Assembly (NCBI GenBank): GCA_023053545.1
Contig: JAKZAN010000080.1
Coordinates: 1-64,000 of the forward strand
Reading direction: 5' to 3'
From: Lepidurus packardi
Taxonomy: Eukaryota > Arthropoda > Branchiopoda > Notostraca > Triopsidae
DNA: 64,000 nucleotides
Part shown: positions 1-16,047 of the stretch, piece by piece
Position numbering within the stretch: position 1 is the first letter of the stretch
How the letters are laid out: each line of letters starts with the position of its first letter
Position numbers and translations under genes: made by a program
Notes under the pieces: generated by a model
The model's input: only the letters and a program-made list of their open reading frames with translations
Told to the model about the DNA's origin: nothing
Database searches by the model: none

Positions 1-1039
1 ATTCCTTACGGGACTGAATTAATTCATTAAGGACTTAATTAATTCCTTAGGTACTTAATTAATTCCTTACTTACTTAATTAATTCCTTACGGTCTGAATT
101 AATTCCGTACGGATTTTATTAATTCCTTACGGGACTGAATTTATTCATTACGGACTTAATTAATCTATTACGGACTGAATTAATTCCTTACGGACTGAAT
201 TAATTCCTTACGGACTGAATTAATTCCTTACTGACTGAATTAAATCCTTACGGACTGAATTAATTCCTTACGGACTTAATTAATTCCTTACGGTCTGAAT
301 TAATTCCGTACGGATTTTATTAATTCCTTACGGACTGAATTAATTCATTACGGACTTAATTAATCCATTACGGACTGAATTATTTCTTTACGTACTGAAG
401 TTATTCCTTACGGACTGAATTAATTACTTACGGACTGAATTATTTCCTTACATACTGAAATAATTCCTTACGGACTGAATTAATTCCTTACGGACCTGAA
501 TTAATTCCTTAATTAATTCCTTACGGACTGAATTAATTTCATACGGACTGAATTAATTCCTTACGGTCTGAATTAATTCCGTACGGATTTTATTAATTCC
601 TTATGGACCTGAATTAATTCCGTACGGATATTATTAATTCCTTACGGACTTAATAAATTCCTTACGAACTGAATTAATTCCGTACGGATTTTATTAATTC
701 CTTACGGACTGAATTTATTCATTACGGACTTAATTAATCCATTACAGACTGAATTAATTCCTTACGGACTGAATTAATTCCTTACGGACTGAATTAATAC
801 CTTACGGACTGAATTAAATCCTTACGGACTGAATTAATTCCTTACGGACTGAATTAATTCCTTACGGACTGAATTAATTCCTTACTGACTGAATTAAATC
901 CTTACGGACTGAATTAATTCCTTACGGACTGAATTAATTCCTTTCGGACTTAGTTAATTCCTTACGTACTTAATTAATTCCTTACGGTCTGAATTAATTC
1001 CGTACGGATTTTATTAATTCCTTACGGACTGAATTAATT

Positions 1040-3835
1040 CATTACGGACTGAATTATTTCTTTACGTACTGAAGTTATTCCTTACGGACTGAATTAATTA
1101 CTTACGGACTGAATTATTTCCTTACATACTGAAATAATTCCTTACGGACTGAATTAATTCCTTACGGACTGAATTAATTCCTTAATTAATTCCTTACGGA
1201 CTGAATTAATTTCATACGGACTGAATTAATTCATTAAGGACTTAATTAATCGATTACGGACTGAATTAATTCCTTACGGACTGAATTAATTCCTTACGGA
1301 CTAAATTAATTCCTTACGGACTGAATTAATTCCTTACGGACTTAATTAATTCCTTACGTACTTAATTAATTCCTTACGGTCTGAATTAATTCCGTACGGA
1401 TTTTATTAATTCCTTACGTACTGAATTAATTCCGTACGGATTTTATTAATTCCTTACGGACTGAATAAATTCCTTACGGACTGAATTAATACCTTACGGA
1501 CTGAATTAAATCCTTACGGACTGAATTAATTCCTTACGGACTGAATTAATTCCTTACGGACTGAATTAATTCTTTACTGACTGAATTAATTCCTTACGGA
1601 CTGAATTAATTCCTTACGGACTAAATTAATTCCTTACGGACTGAATTAATTCCTTACGGACTTAATTAATTCCTTACGTACTTAATTAATTCCTTACGGT
1701 CTGAATTAATTCCGTACGGATTTTATTAATTCCTTACGGACTGAATTAATTCCTTACGGATTTTATTAATTCCTTACGGACTGAATAAATTCCTTACGAA
1801 CTGAATTAATTCCGTACGGATTTTATTAATTCCTTACGGACTGAATTTATTCATTACGGACTTAATTAATCCATTACAGACTGAATTAATTCCTTACGGA
1901 CTGAATTAATTCCTTACGGACTGAATTAATACCTTACGGACTGAATTAAATCCTTACGGACTGAATTAATTCCTTACGGACTGAATTAATTCCTTACGGA
2001 CTGAATTAATTCCTTACTGACTGAATTAATTCCTTACGGACTAAATTAATTCCTTACGGACTGAATTAATTCCTTACGGACTTAATTAATTCCTTACGTA
2101 CCTAATTAATTCCTTACGGTCTGAATTAATTCCGTACGGATTTTATTAATTCCTTACGGACTGAATTAATTCCTTACGGATTTTATTAATTCCTTACGGA
2201 CTGAATAAATTCCTTACGAACTGAATTAATTCCGTACGGATTTTATTAATTCCTTACGGACTGAATTTATTCATTACGGACTTAATTAATCCATTACAGA
2301 CTGAATTAATTCCTTACGGACTGAATTAATTCCTTACGGACTGAATTAATACCTTACGGACTGAATTAAATCCTTACGGACTGAATTAATTCCTTACGGA
2401 CTGAATTAATTCCTTACGGACTGAATTAATTCCTTACTGACTGAATTAAATCCTTACGGACTGAATTATTTCCTTACGGACTGAATTAATTCCGTACGGA
2501 TTTTATTAATTCCTTACGGACTGAATTAATTCATTACGGACTTAATTAATCCATTACGGACTGAATTATTTCTTTACGTACTGAAGTTATTCCTTACGGA
2601 CTGAATTAATTACTTACGGACTGAATTATTTCCTTACATACTGAAATAATTTCTTACGGACTGAATTAATTCCTTACGGACTGAATTAATTCCTTAATTA
2701 ATTCCTTACGGACTGAATTAATTTCATACGGACTGAACTAATTCATTACGGACTTAATTAATCGATTACGGACTTAATTAATCCATTACAGACTGAATTA
2801 ATTCCTTACGGACTGAATTAATTCCATACGGACTGAATTAATTCCTTACGGACTTAATTAATTCCTTACGTACTTAATTAATTCCTTACGGTCTGAATTA
2901 ATTCCGTACGGATTTTATTAATTCCTTACGGACTGAATTAATTCCGTACGGATTTTATTAATTCCTTACGGACTGAATAAATTCCTTACGAACTGAATTA
3001 ATTCCGTACGGATTTTATTAATTCCTTACGGACTGAATTTATTCATTACGGACTTAATTAATCCATTACAGACTGAATTAATTCCTTACGGACTGAATTA
3101 ATTCCTTACGGACTGAATTAATACCTTACGGACTGAATTAAATCCTTACGGACTGAATTAATTCCTTACGGACTGAATTAATTCCTTACGGACTGAATTA
3201 ATTCCTTACTGACTGAATTAAATCCTTACGGACTGAATTAGTTCCTTACGGACTGAATTAATTCCTTTCGGTCTTAGTTAATTCCTTACGTACTTAATTA
3301 ATTCCTTACGGTCTGAATTAATTCCGTACGGATTTTATTAATTCCTTACGGACTGAATTAATTCCTTAATTAATTCCTTACGGACTGAATTAATTTCATA
3401 CGGACTGAATTAATTCATTACGGACTTAATTAATCGATTACGGACTGAATTAATTCCTTACGGACTGAATTAATTCCTTACGGACTAAATTAATTCCTTA
3501 CGGACTGAATTAATTCCTTACGGTCTGAATTAATTCCGAACGGATTTTATTAATTCCTTACGTACTGAATTAATTCCGTACGGATTTTATTAATTCCTTT
3601 CGGACTGAATAAATTCCTTACGGACTGAATTAATACCTTACGGACTGAATTAAATCCTTACGGACTGAATTAATTCCTTACGGACTGAATTAATTCCTTA
3701 CGGACTGAATTAATTCCTTACTGACTGAATTAATTCCTTACGGACTGAATTAATTCCTTACGGACTAAATTAATTCCTTACGGACTGAATTAATTCCTTA
3801 CGGACTTAATTAATTCCTTACGTACTTAATTAATT
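1040..3835. repeat. 2.8-kb satellite block, first tandem copy
   Basis: This block is repeated directly after itself (next entry) at an offset of 2796 bp. Private variants shared at that offset include tcattaagga at 1231 and 4027, and the cgtaccta monomer at about 2097 and 4893. The block ends where the second copy begins, near 3835, as expected for a tandem duplication by unequal exchange. It contains two 420-bp higher-order units (1621-2040 and 2041-2460). Boundaries are good to roughly 20 bp because neighbouring monomers are so alike. Confidence 0.8.
1621..2460. repeat. 420-bp higher-order repeat, two units
   Basis: Lines 1621-2040 and 2041-2460 repeat the same order of 21 monomer variants with a few base changes (for example cgtacttaa against cgtacctaa). 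The same 21-monomer unit appears three times at about 4417-5676 and twice at about 14341-15180, so it is a genuine higher-order unit of this part of the array. Confidence 0.85.
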
Positions 3836-6800
3836 CATTACGGACTGAATTATTTCTTTACGTACTGAAGTTATTCCTTACGGACTGAATTAATTACTTA
3901 CGGACTGAATTATTTCCTTACATACTGAAATAATTCCTTACGGACTGAATTAATTCCTTACGGACTGAATTAATTCCTTAATTAATTCCTTACGGACTGA
4001 ATTAATTTCATACGGACTGAATTAATTCATTAAGGACTTAATTAATCGATTACGGACTGAATTAATTCCTTACGGACTGAATTAATTCCTTACGGACTAA
4101 ATTAATTCCTTACGGACTGAATTAATTCCTTACGGACTTAATTAATTCCTTACGTACTTAATTAATTCCTTACGGTCTGAATTAATTCCGTACGGATTTT
4201 ATTAATTCCTTACGTACTGAATTAATTCCGTACGGATTTTATTAATTCCTTACGGACTGAATAAATTCCTTACGGACTGAATTAATACCTTACGGACTGA
4301 ATTAAATCCTTACGGACTGAATTAATTCCTTACGGACTGAATTAATTCCTTACGGACTGAATTAATTCTTTACTGACTGAATTAATTCCTTACGGACTGA
4401 ATTAATTCCTTACGGACTAAATTAATTCCTTACGGACTGAATTAATTCCTTACGGACTTAATTAATTCCTTACGTACTTAATTAATTCCTTACGGTCTGA
4501 ATTAATTCCGTACGGATTTTATTAATTCCTTACGGACTGAATTAATTCCTTACGGATTTTATTAATTCCTTACGGACTGAATAAATTCCTTACGAACTGA
4601 ATTAATTCCGTACGGATTTTATTAATTCCTTACGGACTGAATTTATTCATTACGGACTTAATTAATCCATTACAGACTGAATTAATTCCTTACGGACTGA
4701 ATTAATTCCTTACGGACTGAATTAATACCTTACGGACTGAATTAAATCCTTACGGACTGAATTAATTCCTTACGGACTGAATTAATTCCTTACGGACTGA
4801 ATTAATTCCTTACTGACTGAATTAATTCCTTACGGACTAAATTAATTCCTTACGGACTGAATTAATTCCTTACGGACTTAATTAATTCCTTACGTACCTA
4901 ATTAATTCCTTACGGTCTGAATTAATTCCGTACGGATTTTATTAATTCCTTACGGACTGAATTAATTCCTTACGGATTTTATTAATTCCTTACGGACTGA
5001 ATAAATTCCTTACGAACTGAATTAATTCCGTACGGATTTTATTAATTCCTTACGGACTGAATTTATTCATTACGGACTTAATTAATCCATTACAGACTGA
5101 ATTAATTCCTTACGGACTGAATTAATTCCTTACGGACTGAATTAATACCTTACGGACTGAATTAAATCCTTACGGACTGAATTAATTCCTTACGGACTGA
5201 ATTAATTCCTTACGGACTGAATTAATTCCTTACTGACTGAATTAATTCCTTACGGACTAAATTAATTCCTTACGGACTGAATTAATTCCTTACGGACTTA
5301 ATTAATTCCTTACGTACCTAATTAATTCCTTACGGTCTGAATTAATTCCGTACGGATTTTATTAATTCCTTACGGACTGAATTAATTCCTTACGGATTTT
5401 ATTAATTCCTTACGGACTGAATAAATTCCTTACGAACTGAATTAATTCCGTACGGATTTTATTAATTCCTTACGGACTGAATTTATTCATTACGGACTTA
5501 ATTAATCCATTACAGACTGAATTAATTCCTTACGGACTGAATTAATTCCTTACGGACTGAATTAATACCTTACGGACTGAATTAAATCCTTACGGACTGA
5601 ATTAATTCCTTACGGACTGAATTAATTCCTTACGGACTGAATTAATTCCTTACTGACTGAATTAAATCCTTACGGACTGAATTATTTCCTTACGGACTGA
5701 ATTAATTCCGTACGGATTTTATTAATTCCTTACGGACTGAATTAATTCATTACGGACTTAATTAATCCATTACGGACTGAATTATTTCTTTACGTACTGA
5801 AGTTATTCCTTACGGACTGAATTAATTACTTACGGACTGAATTATTTCCTTACATACTGAAATAATTCCTTACGGACTGAATTAATTCCTTACGGACTGA
5901 ATTAATTCCTTAATTAATTCCTTACGGACTGAATTAATTTCATACGGACTGAACTAATTCATTACGGACTTAATTAATCGATTACGGACTTAATTAATCC
6001 ATTACAGACTGAATTAATTCCTTACGGACTGAATTAATTCCATACGGACTGAATTAATTCCTTACGGACTTAATTAATTCCTTACGTACTTAATTAATTC
6101 CTTACGGTCTGAATTAATTCCGTACGGATTTTATTAATTCCTTACGGACTGAATTAATTCCGTACGGATTTTATTAATTCCTTACGGACTGAATAAATTC
6201 CTTACGAACTGAATTAATTCCGTACGGATTTTATTAATTCCTTACGGACTGAATTTATTCATTACGGACTTAATTAATCCATTACAGACTGAATTAATTC
6301 CTTACGGACTGAATTAATTCCTTACGGACTGAATTAATACCTTACGGACTGAATTAAATCCTTACGGACTGAATTAATTCCTTACGGACTGAATTAATTC
6401 CTTACGGACTGAATTAATTCCTTACTGACTGAATTAAATCCTTACGGACTGAATTAATTCCTTACGGTCTGAATTAATTCCGTACGGATTTTATTAATTC
6501 CTTACGGACTGAATTAATTCCTTAATTAATTCCTTACGGACTGAATTAATTTCATACGGACTGAATTAATTCATTACGGACTTAATTAATCGATTACGGA
6601 CTGAATTAATTCCTTACGGACTGAATTAATTCCTTACGGACTAAATTAATTCCTTACGGACTGAATTAATTCCTTACGGTCTGAATTAATTCCGAACGGA
6701 TTTTATTAATTCCTTACGTACTGAATTAATTCCGTACGGATTTTATTAATTCCTTTCGGACTGAATAAATTCCTTACGGACTGAATTAATACCTTACGGA

Positions 6801-6992
6801 CTGAATTAAATCCTTACGGACTGAATTAATTCCTTACGGACTGAATTAATTCCTTACGGACTGAATTAATTCCTTACTGACTGAATTAATTCCTTACGGA
6901 CTGAATTAATTCCTTACGGACTAAATTAATTCCTTACGGACTGAATTAATTCCTTACGGACTTAATTAATTCCTTACGTACTTAATTAATTC
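3836..6992. repeat. 2.8-kb satellite block, second tandem copy, altered
   Basis: Second copy of the preceding block. The offset rises from 2796 to 3216 after about 5257 because this copy holds one extra 420-bp unit (units start near 4417, 4837 and 5257). It falls to 3156 after about 6457 because three monomers (60 bp) present at 3241-3300 are missing. Shared rare variants at these offsets are gactgaacta (2731 and 5947) and ccgaacgg (3536 and 6692). The changes are whole-monomer gains and losses, as in unequal crossing-over. Confidence 0.8.
4417..5676. repeat. 420-bp higher-order repeat, three units
   Basis: Three successive 21-monomer units beginning near 4417, 4837 and 5257. The second and third carry the cgtaccta variant at the same internal position. 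This is the region where the second 2.8-kb block is longer than the first by exactly one unit. Confidence 0.85.
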
Positions 6993-7201
6993 CTTACGGT
7001 CTGAATTAATTCCGTACGGATTTTATTAATTCCTTACGGACTGAATTAATTCCTTACGGATTTTATTAATTCCTTACGGACTGAATAAATTCCTTACGGT
7101 CTGAATTAATTCCGTACGGATTTTATTAATTCCTTACGGACTGAATTTATTCATTACGGACTTAATTAATCCATTACGGACTGAATTATTTCTTTACGGA
7201 C

Positions 7202-7385
7202 TGAATTAATTCCTTAATAAATTCCTTACGGACTGAATTAATTTCATACGGACTGAATTAATTCATTACGGACTTAATTAATCGATTACGGACTGAATTA
7301 ATTCCTTAATAAATTCCTTACGGACTGAATTAATTTCATACGGACTGAATTAATTCATTACGGACTTAATTAATCGATTACGGAC
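7202..7385. repeat. 92-bp direct repeat of satellite variants
   Basis: The unusual junction ttccttaataaattcc occurs at about 7210 and again at about 7302, each followed by the same run of variants (tttcatacgg, cattacggactt, tcgattacgg). The 92-bp spacing equals five monomers minus 8 bp, which reflects a shortened monomer inside the unit. Confidence 0.65.
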
Positions 7386-10300
7386 TGAATTAATTCCTTA
7401 CGTACTGAACTTATTCCTTACGGACTGAATTAATTCCTTACGGACTGAATTAATTCCTTACCGACTGAATTAATTCCTTACGGACTGAATTAATACCTGA
7501 CGGACTGAATTAAATCCTTACGTACTTAATTAATTCCTTACGGTCTGAATTAATTCCGTACGGATTTTATTAATTCCTTACGGACTGAATTAATTCATTT
7601 CGGACTTAATTAATTCCTTACGGACTTAATTAATTCCTTACGTACTTAATTAATTCCTTACGGTCTGAATTAATTCCGTACGGATTTTATTAATTCCTTA
7701 CGTACTGAATTAATTCCGTACGGATTTTATTAATTCCTTACGGACTGAATAAATTCCTTACGAACTGAATTAATTCCGTACGGATTTTATTAATTCTTTA
7801 CGGACTGAATTTATTCATTACGGACTTAATTAATCCATTACAGACTGAATTAATTCCTTACGGACTGAATTAATTCCTTACGGACTGAATTAATACCTTA
7901 CGGACTGAATTAAATCCTTACGGACTGAATTAATTCCTTACGGACTGAATTAATTCCTTACTGACTGAATTAAATCCTTACGGACTGAATTAATTCCTTA
8001 CGGACTGAATTAATTCCTTTCGGACTTAGTTAATTCCTTACGTACTTAATTAATTCCTTACGGTCTGAATTAATTCCGTACGGATTTTATTAATTCCTTA
8101 CGGACTGAATTAATTCATTACGGACTTAATTAATCGATTACGGACTGAATTAATTCCTTACGGACTGAATTAATTCCTTACGGACTAAATTAATTCCTTA
8201 CGGACTGAATTAATTCCTTACGGACTTAATTAATTCCTTACGTACTTAATTAATTCCTTACGGTCTGAATTAATTCCGTACGGATTTTATTAATTCCTTA
8301 CGTACTGAATTAATTCCGTACGGATTTTATTAATTCCTTACGGACTGAATAAATTCCTTACGGACTGAATTAATACCTTACGGACTGAATTAAATCCTTA
8401 CGGACTGAATTAATTCCTTACGGACTGAATTAATTCCTTACGGACTGAATTAATACCTTACGGACTGAATTAAATCCTTACGGACTGAATTAATTCCTAA
8501 CGGACTGAATTAATTCCTTACGGACTGAATTAATTCCTTACTGACTTAATTAATTCCTTACGGACTGAATTAATTCCTTACGGACTAAATTAATTCCTTA
8601 CGGACTGAATTAATTCATTACGGACTTAATTAATTAATACCTGACTGAATTAATTCCTTAATTAATTCATTACGGACTTAATTAATCGATTACGGACTGA
8701 ATTAATTCCTTACGGACTAAATTAATTCCTTACGGACTGAATTAATTCCTTACGGACTTAATTAATTCCTTACGTACTTAATTAATTCCTTACGGTCTGA
8801 ATTAATTCCGTACGGATTTTATTAATTCCTTACGGACTGAATTAATTCATTACGGACTTAATTAATTCCTTACGGACTGAATTAATTCCTTAATTAATTC
8901 ATTACGGACTTAATTAATCGATTACGGACTGAATTAATTCCTTACGGACTGAATTAATTCCCTACGGACTAAATTAATTCCTTACGGACTGAATTAATTC
9001 CTTACGGACTTAATTAATTCCTTACGTACTTAATTAATTCCTTACGGTCTGAATTAATTCCGTACGGATTTTATTAATTCCTTACGTACTGAATTAATTC
9101 CGTACGGATTTTATTAATTCCTTACGGACTGAATAAATTCCTTACGGACTGAATTAACACCTTACGGACTGAATTAAATCCTTACGGACTGAATTAATTC
9201 CTTACGGACTGAATTAATTCCTTACGGACTGAATTAATTCCTTACTGACTGAATTAATTCCTTACGGACTGAATTAATTCCTTACGGACTAAATTAATTC
9301 CTTACGGACTGAATTAATTCCTTACGGTCTGAATTAATTCCGTACGGATTTTATTAATTACTTACGGACTGAATTAATTCCGTACGGATTTTATTAATTC
9401 CTTACGGACTGAATAAATTCCTTACGAACTGAATTAATTCCGTACGGATTTTATTAATTCCTTACGGACTGAATTTATTCATTACGGACTTAATTAATCC
9501 ATTACATACTGAATTAATTCCTTACGGACTGAATTAATTCCTTACGGACTGAATTAATTCCTTACGGACTGAATTAATTCCTTACTGACTGAATTAAATC
9601 CTTACGGACTGAATTAATTCCTTACGGACTGAATTAATTCCTTTCGGACTTAGTTAATTCCTTACGTACTTAATTAATTCCTTACGGTCTGAATTAATTC
9701 CGTACTAATTTTATTAATTCCTTACGGACTGAATTAATTCATTACGGACTTAATTAATTCCTTACGGACTGAATTAATTCCTTAATTAATTCATTACGGA
9801 CTTAATTAATCTATTACGGACTGAATTAATTCCTTACGGACTGAATTAATTCCTTACGGACTAAATTAATTCCTTACGGACTGAATTAATTCCTTACGGA
9901 CTTAATTAATTCCTTACGTACTTAATTAATTCCTTACGGTCTGAATTAATTCCGTACGGATTTTATTAATTCCTTACCTACTGAATTAATTCCGTACGGA
10001 TTTTATTAATTCCTTACGCACTGAATAAATTCCTTACGGACTGAATTAATACCTTACGGACTGAATTAAATCCTTACGGACTGATTTAATTCCTTACGGA
10101 CTGAATAAATTCCTTACGGACTGAATTAATTCCTTACTGACTGAATTAATACCTTACGGACTGAATTAAATCCTTACGGACTGAATTAATTCCTTACGGA
10201 CTGAATTAATTCCTTACTGACTGAATTAAATCCTTACGGACTGAATTAATTCCTTACGTACTTAATTAATTCCTTACGGTCTGAATTAATTCCGTACGGA

Positions 10301-13300
10301 TTTTATTAATTCCTTACGGACTGAATTAATTCATTACGGACTTAATTAATTCCTTACGGACTGAATTAATTCCTTAATTAATTCATTACGGACTTAATTA
10401 ATCTATTACGGAATAAATTAATTCCTTACGGACTGAATTAATTCCTTACGGACTTAATTAATTCCTTACGTACTTAATTAATTCCTTACGGTCTGAATTA
10501 ATTCCGTACGGATTTTATTAATTCCTTAAGTACTGAATTAATTCCGTACGGATTTTATTAATTCCTTACGGACTGAATAAATTCCTTACGGACTGAATTA
10601 ATACCTTACGGACTGAATTAAATCCTTACGGACTGAATTAATTCCTTACGGACTGAATTAATTCCTTACGGACTGAATTAATTCCTTACTGACTGAATTA
10701 ATTCCTTACGGACTGAATTAATTCCTTACGGACTAAATTAATTCCTTACGGACTGAATTAATTCCTTACGGTCTGAATTAATTCCGTACGGATTTTATTA
10801 ATTCCTTACGGACTGAATTAATTCCGTACGGATTTTATTAATTCCTTACGGACTGAATAAATTCCTTACGAACTGAATTAATTCCGTACGCATTTTATTA
10901 ATTCCTTACGGACTGAATTTATTCATTACGGACTTAATTAATCCATTACAGACTGAATTAATTCCTTACGGACTGAATTAATTCCTTACGGACTGAATTA
11001 ATTCCTTACGGACTGAATTAAATCCTTACGGACTGAATTAATTCCTTACGGACTGAATTAATTCCTTACGGACTGAATTAATTCCTTACTGACTGAATTA
11101 AATCCTTACGGACTGAATTAATTCCTTACGGACTGAATTAATTCCTTTCGGACTTAGTTAATTCTTTACGTACTTAATTAATTCCTTACGGTCTGAATTA
11201 ATTCCGTACGGATTTTATTAATTCCTTACGGACTGAATTAATTCATTACGGACTTAATTAATCCATTTCGGACTGAATTATTTCTTTACGTACTGAAGTT
11301 ATTCCTTACGGACTGAATTAATTACTTACGGACTGAATTATTTCCTTACATACTGAAATAATTCCTTACGGACTGAATTAATTCCTTATGGACTGAATTA
11401 ATTCCTTAATTAATTCCTTACGGACTGAATTAATTTCATACGGACTGAATTAATTCATTACGGACTTAATTAATCGATTACGGACTTAATTAATCCATTA
11501 CAGACTGATTTAATTCCTGACGTACTTAATTAATTCCTTACGGTCTGAATTAATTCCTTACGGATTTTATTAATTCCTTACGTACTTAATTAATTCCTTA
11601 CGGTCTGAATTAATTCCGTACGGATTTTATTAATTCCTTACGTACTGAATTAATTCCGTACGGATTTTATTAATTCTTTACGGACTGAATAAATTCCTTA
11701 CGGACTGAATTAATACCTTACGGACTGAATTAAATCCTTACGGACTGAATTAATTCCTTACGGACTGAATTAATTCCTTACGGACTGAATGAATTCCTTA
11801 CTGACTGAATTAATTCCTTACGGACTGAATTAATTCCTTACGGACTAAATTAATTCCTTACGGACTGAATTAATTCCTTACGGACTTAATTAATTCCTTA
11901 CGTACTTAATTAATTCCTTTCGGTCTGAATTAATTAAGTACGGATTTTATTAATTCCTTACGGACTGAATTAATTCCGTACGGATTTTATTAATTCCTTA
12001 CGGACTGAATAAATTCCTTACGAACTGAATTAATTCCGTACGGATTTTATTAATTCCTTACGGACTGAATTTATTCATTACGGACTTAATTAATCCATTA
12101 CAGACTGAATTAATTCCTTACGGACTGAATTAATTCCTTACGGACTGAATTAATACCTTACGGACTGAATTAAATCCTTACGGACTGAATTAATTCCTTA
12201 CGGACTAAATTAATTCCTTACGGACTGAATTAATTCCTTACGGACTTAATTAATTCCTTACGGACTGAATTAATTCCTTACGGACTGAATTAATTCCTTT
12301 CGGACTTAGTTAATTCCTTACGTACTTAATTAATTCCTTACGGGCTGAATTAATTCCGTACGGATTTTATTAATTCCTTACGGACTGAATTAATTCATTA
12401 CGGACTTAATTAATCCATTTTGGACTGAATTATTTCTTTACGTACTGAAGTTATTCCTTACGGACTGAATTAATTACTTACGGACTGAATTATTTCCTTA
12501 CATACTGAAATAATTCCTTACGGACTGAATTAATTCCTTACGGACTGAATTAATTCCTTACGGACTGAATTAATTCCTTACGGACTTAATTAATTCCTTA
12601 CGGTCTGAATTAATTCCGTACGGATTTTATTAATTCCTTACGGACTGAATTAATTCATTACGGACTTAATTAATCCATTACGGACTGAATTATTTCCTTA
12701 CGTACTGAAGTTATTCCTTACGGACTGAATTAATTCCTTACGGACTGAATTAATTCCTTAATTAATTCCTTACGGACTGAATTAATTTCATACGGACTGA
12801 ATTAATTCCTTACGGACTGAATTAATTCCTTACGGACTGAATTAATACATTACGGACTGAATTAAATCCTTACGGACTGAATTAATTCCTTACGGACTGA
12901 ATTAATTCCTTACGGACTGAATTAATTCCTTACGGACTGAATTAATACCTTACGGACTGAATTAAATCCTTACGGACTGAATTAATTCCTTACGGACTGA
13001 ATTAATTCCTTACTGACTTAATTAATTCCTTACGGACTGAATTAATTCCTTACGGACTAAATTAATTCCTTACGGACTGAATTAATTCCTTACGGACTTA
13101 ATTAATTCCTTACGGACTGAATTAATTCCTTACGGACTGAATTAATTCCTTTCGGACTTAGTTAATTCCTTACGTACTTAATTAATTCCTTACGGTCTGA
13201 ATTAATTCCGTACGGATTTTATTAATTCCTTACGGACTGAATTAATTCATTACGGACTTAGTTAATCCATTACGGACTGAATTATTTCTTTACGTACTGA

Positions 13301-14340
13301 AGTTATTCCTTACGGACTGAATTAATTACTTACGGACTGAATTATTTCCTTACATACTGAAATAATTCCTTACGGACTGAATTAATTCCTTACGGACTGA
13401 ATTAATTCCTTAATTAATTCCTTACGGACTGAATTAATTTCATACGGACTGAATTAATTCATTACGGACTTAATTAATCGATTACGGACTGAATTAATTC
13501 CTTACGGACTGAATTAATTCCTTACGGACTAAATTAATTCCTTACGGACTGAATTAATTCCTTACGGACTTAATTAATTCCTTACGTACTTAATTAATTC
13601 CTTACGGTCTGAATTAATTTCATACGGACTGAATTAATTCATTACGGACTTAATTAATCGATTACGGACTTAATTAATCCATTACAGACTGAATTAATTC
13701 CTTACGGACTGAATTAATTCCTTACGGATTTTATTAATTCCTTACGGACTGAATTAATTCCGTACGGATTTTATTAATTCCTTACGGACTGAATTTATTC
13801 ATTACGGACTTAATTAATCCATTACAGACTGAATTAATTCCTTACGGACTGAATTAATTCCTTACCTACTGAATTAATACCTTACGGACTGAATTAAATC
13901 CTTACGGACTGAATTAATTCCTTACGGACTGAATTAATTCATTACGGACTTAATTAATCCATTACGGACTGAATTATTTCTTTACGTACTGAAGTTATTC
14001 CTTACGGACTGAATTAATTACTTACGGACTGAATTATTTCCTTACATACTGAAATAATTCCTTACGGACTGAATTAATTCCTTAATTAATTCCTTACGGA
14101 CTGAATTAATTTCATACGGACTGAATTAATTCATTAAGGACTTAATTAATCGATTACGGACTGAATTAATTCCTTACGGACTGAATTAATTCCTTACGGA
14201 CTAAATTAATTCCTTACGGACTGAATTAATTCCTTACGGACTTAATTAATTCCTTACGTACTTAATTAATTCCTTACGGTCTGAATTAATTCCGTACGGA
14301 CTAAATTAATTCCTTACGGATTGAATTAATTCCTTACGGA

Positions 14341-15180
14341 CTTAATTAATTCCTTACGTACTTAATTAATTCCTTACGGTCTGAATTAATTCCGTACGGA
14401 TTTTATTAATTCCTTACGGACTGAATTAATTCCTTACGGATTTTATTAATTCCTTACGGACTGAATAAATTCCTTACGAACTGAATTAATTCCGTACGGA
14501 TTTTATTAATTCCTTACGGACTGAATTTATTCATTACGGACTTAATTAATCCATTACAGACTGAATTAATTCCTTACGGACTGAATTAATTCCTTACGGA
14601 CTGAATTAATACCTTACGGACTGAATTAAATCCTTACGGACTGAATTAATTCCTTACGGACTGAATTAATTCCTTACGGACTGAATTAATTCCTTACTGA
14701 CTGAATTAATTCCTTACGGACTAAATTAATTCCTTACGGACTGAATTAATTCCTTACGGACTTAATTAATTCCTTACGTACCTAATTAATTCCTTACGGT
14801 CTGAATTAATTCCGTACGGATTTTATTAATTCCTTACGGACTGAATTAATTCCTTACGGATTTTATTAATTCCTTACGGACTGAATAAATTCCTTACGAA
14901 CTGAATTAATTCCGTACGGATTTTATTAATTCCTTACGGACTGAATTTATTCATTACGGACTTAATTAATCCATTACAGACTGAATTAATTCCTTACGGA
15001 CTGAATTAAATCCTTACGGACTGAATTAATACCTTACGGACTGAATTAAATCCTTACGGACTGAATTAATTCCTTACGGACTGAATTAATTCCTTACGGA
15101 CTGAATTAATTCCTTACTGACTGAATTAAATCCTTACGGACTGAATTAATTCCTTACGGACTGAATTAATTCCTTTCGGA
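14341..15180. repeat. 420-bp higher-order repeat, two further units
   Basis: Two units of the 21-monomer pattern also present at 1621 and 4417, beginning near 14341 and 14761. The cgtacctaa variant at about 14777 ties the second unit to the cgtaccta-bearing units near 2097, 4893 and 5313. This shows dispersal of the unit inside the array by block duplication. Confidence 0.7.
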
Positions 15181-16047
15181 CTTAGTTAATTCCTTACGTA
15201 CTTAATTAATTCCTTACGGTCTGAATTAATTCCGTACGGATTTTATTAATTCCTTACGGACTGAAATAATTCATTACGGACTTAATTAATTCCTTACGGA
15301 CTGAATTAATTCCTTAATTAATTCATTACGGACTTAATTAATCTATTACGGACTGAATTAATTCCTTACGGACTGAATTAATTCCTTACGGACTAAATTA
15401 ATTCATTACGGACTGAATTAATTCCTTACGGACTTAATTAATTCCTTACGTACTTAATTAATTCCTTACGGTCTGAATTAATTCCGTACGGATTTTATTC
15501 ATTCCTTACGTACTGAATTAATTCCGTACGGATTTTATTAATTCCTTACGCACTGAATAAATTCCTTACGGACTGAATTAATACCTTACGGACTGAATTA
15601 AATCCTTACGGACTGAATTAATTCCTTACGGACTGAATTAATTCCTTACGGACTGAATTAATTCCTTACTGACTGAATTAATACCTTACGGACTGAATTA
15701 AATCCTTACGGACTGAATTAATTCCTTACGGACTGAATTAATTCCTTACTGACTGAATTAAATCCTTACGGACTGAATTAATTCCTTACGTACTTAATTA
15801 ATTCCTTACGGTCTGAATTAATTCCGTACGGATTTTATTAATTCCTTACGGACTGAATTAATTCATTACGGACTTAATTAATTCCTTACGGACTGAATTA
15901 ATTCCTTAATTAATTCATTACGGACTTAATTAAGCTATTACGGACTGAATTAATTCCTTACGGACTGAATTAATTCCTTACGGACTAAATTAATTCCTTA
16001 CGGACTGAATTAATTCCTTACGGACTTAATTAATTCCTTACGTACTT

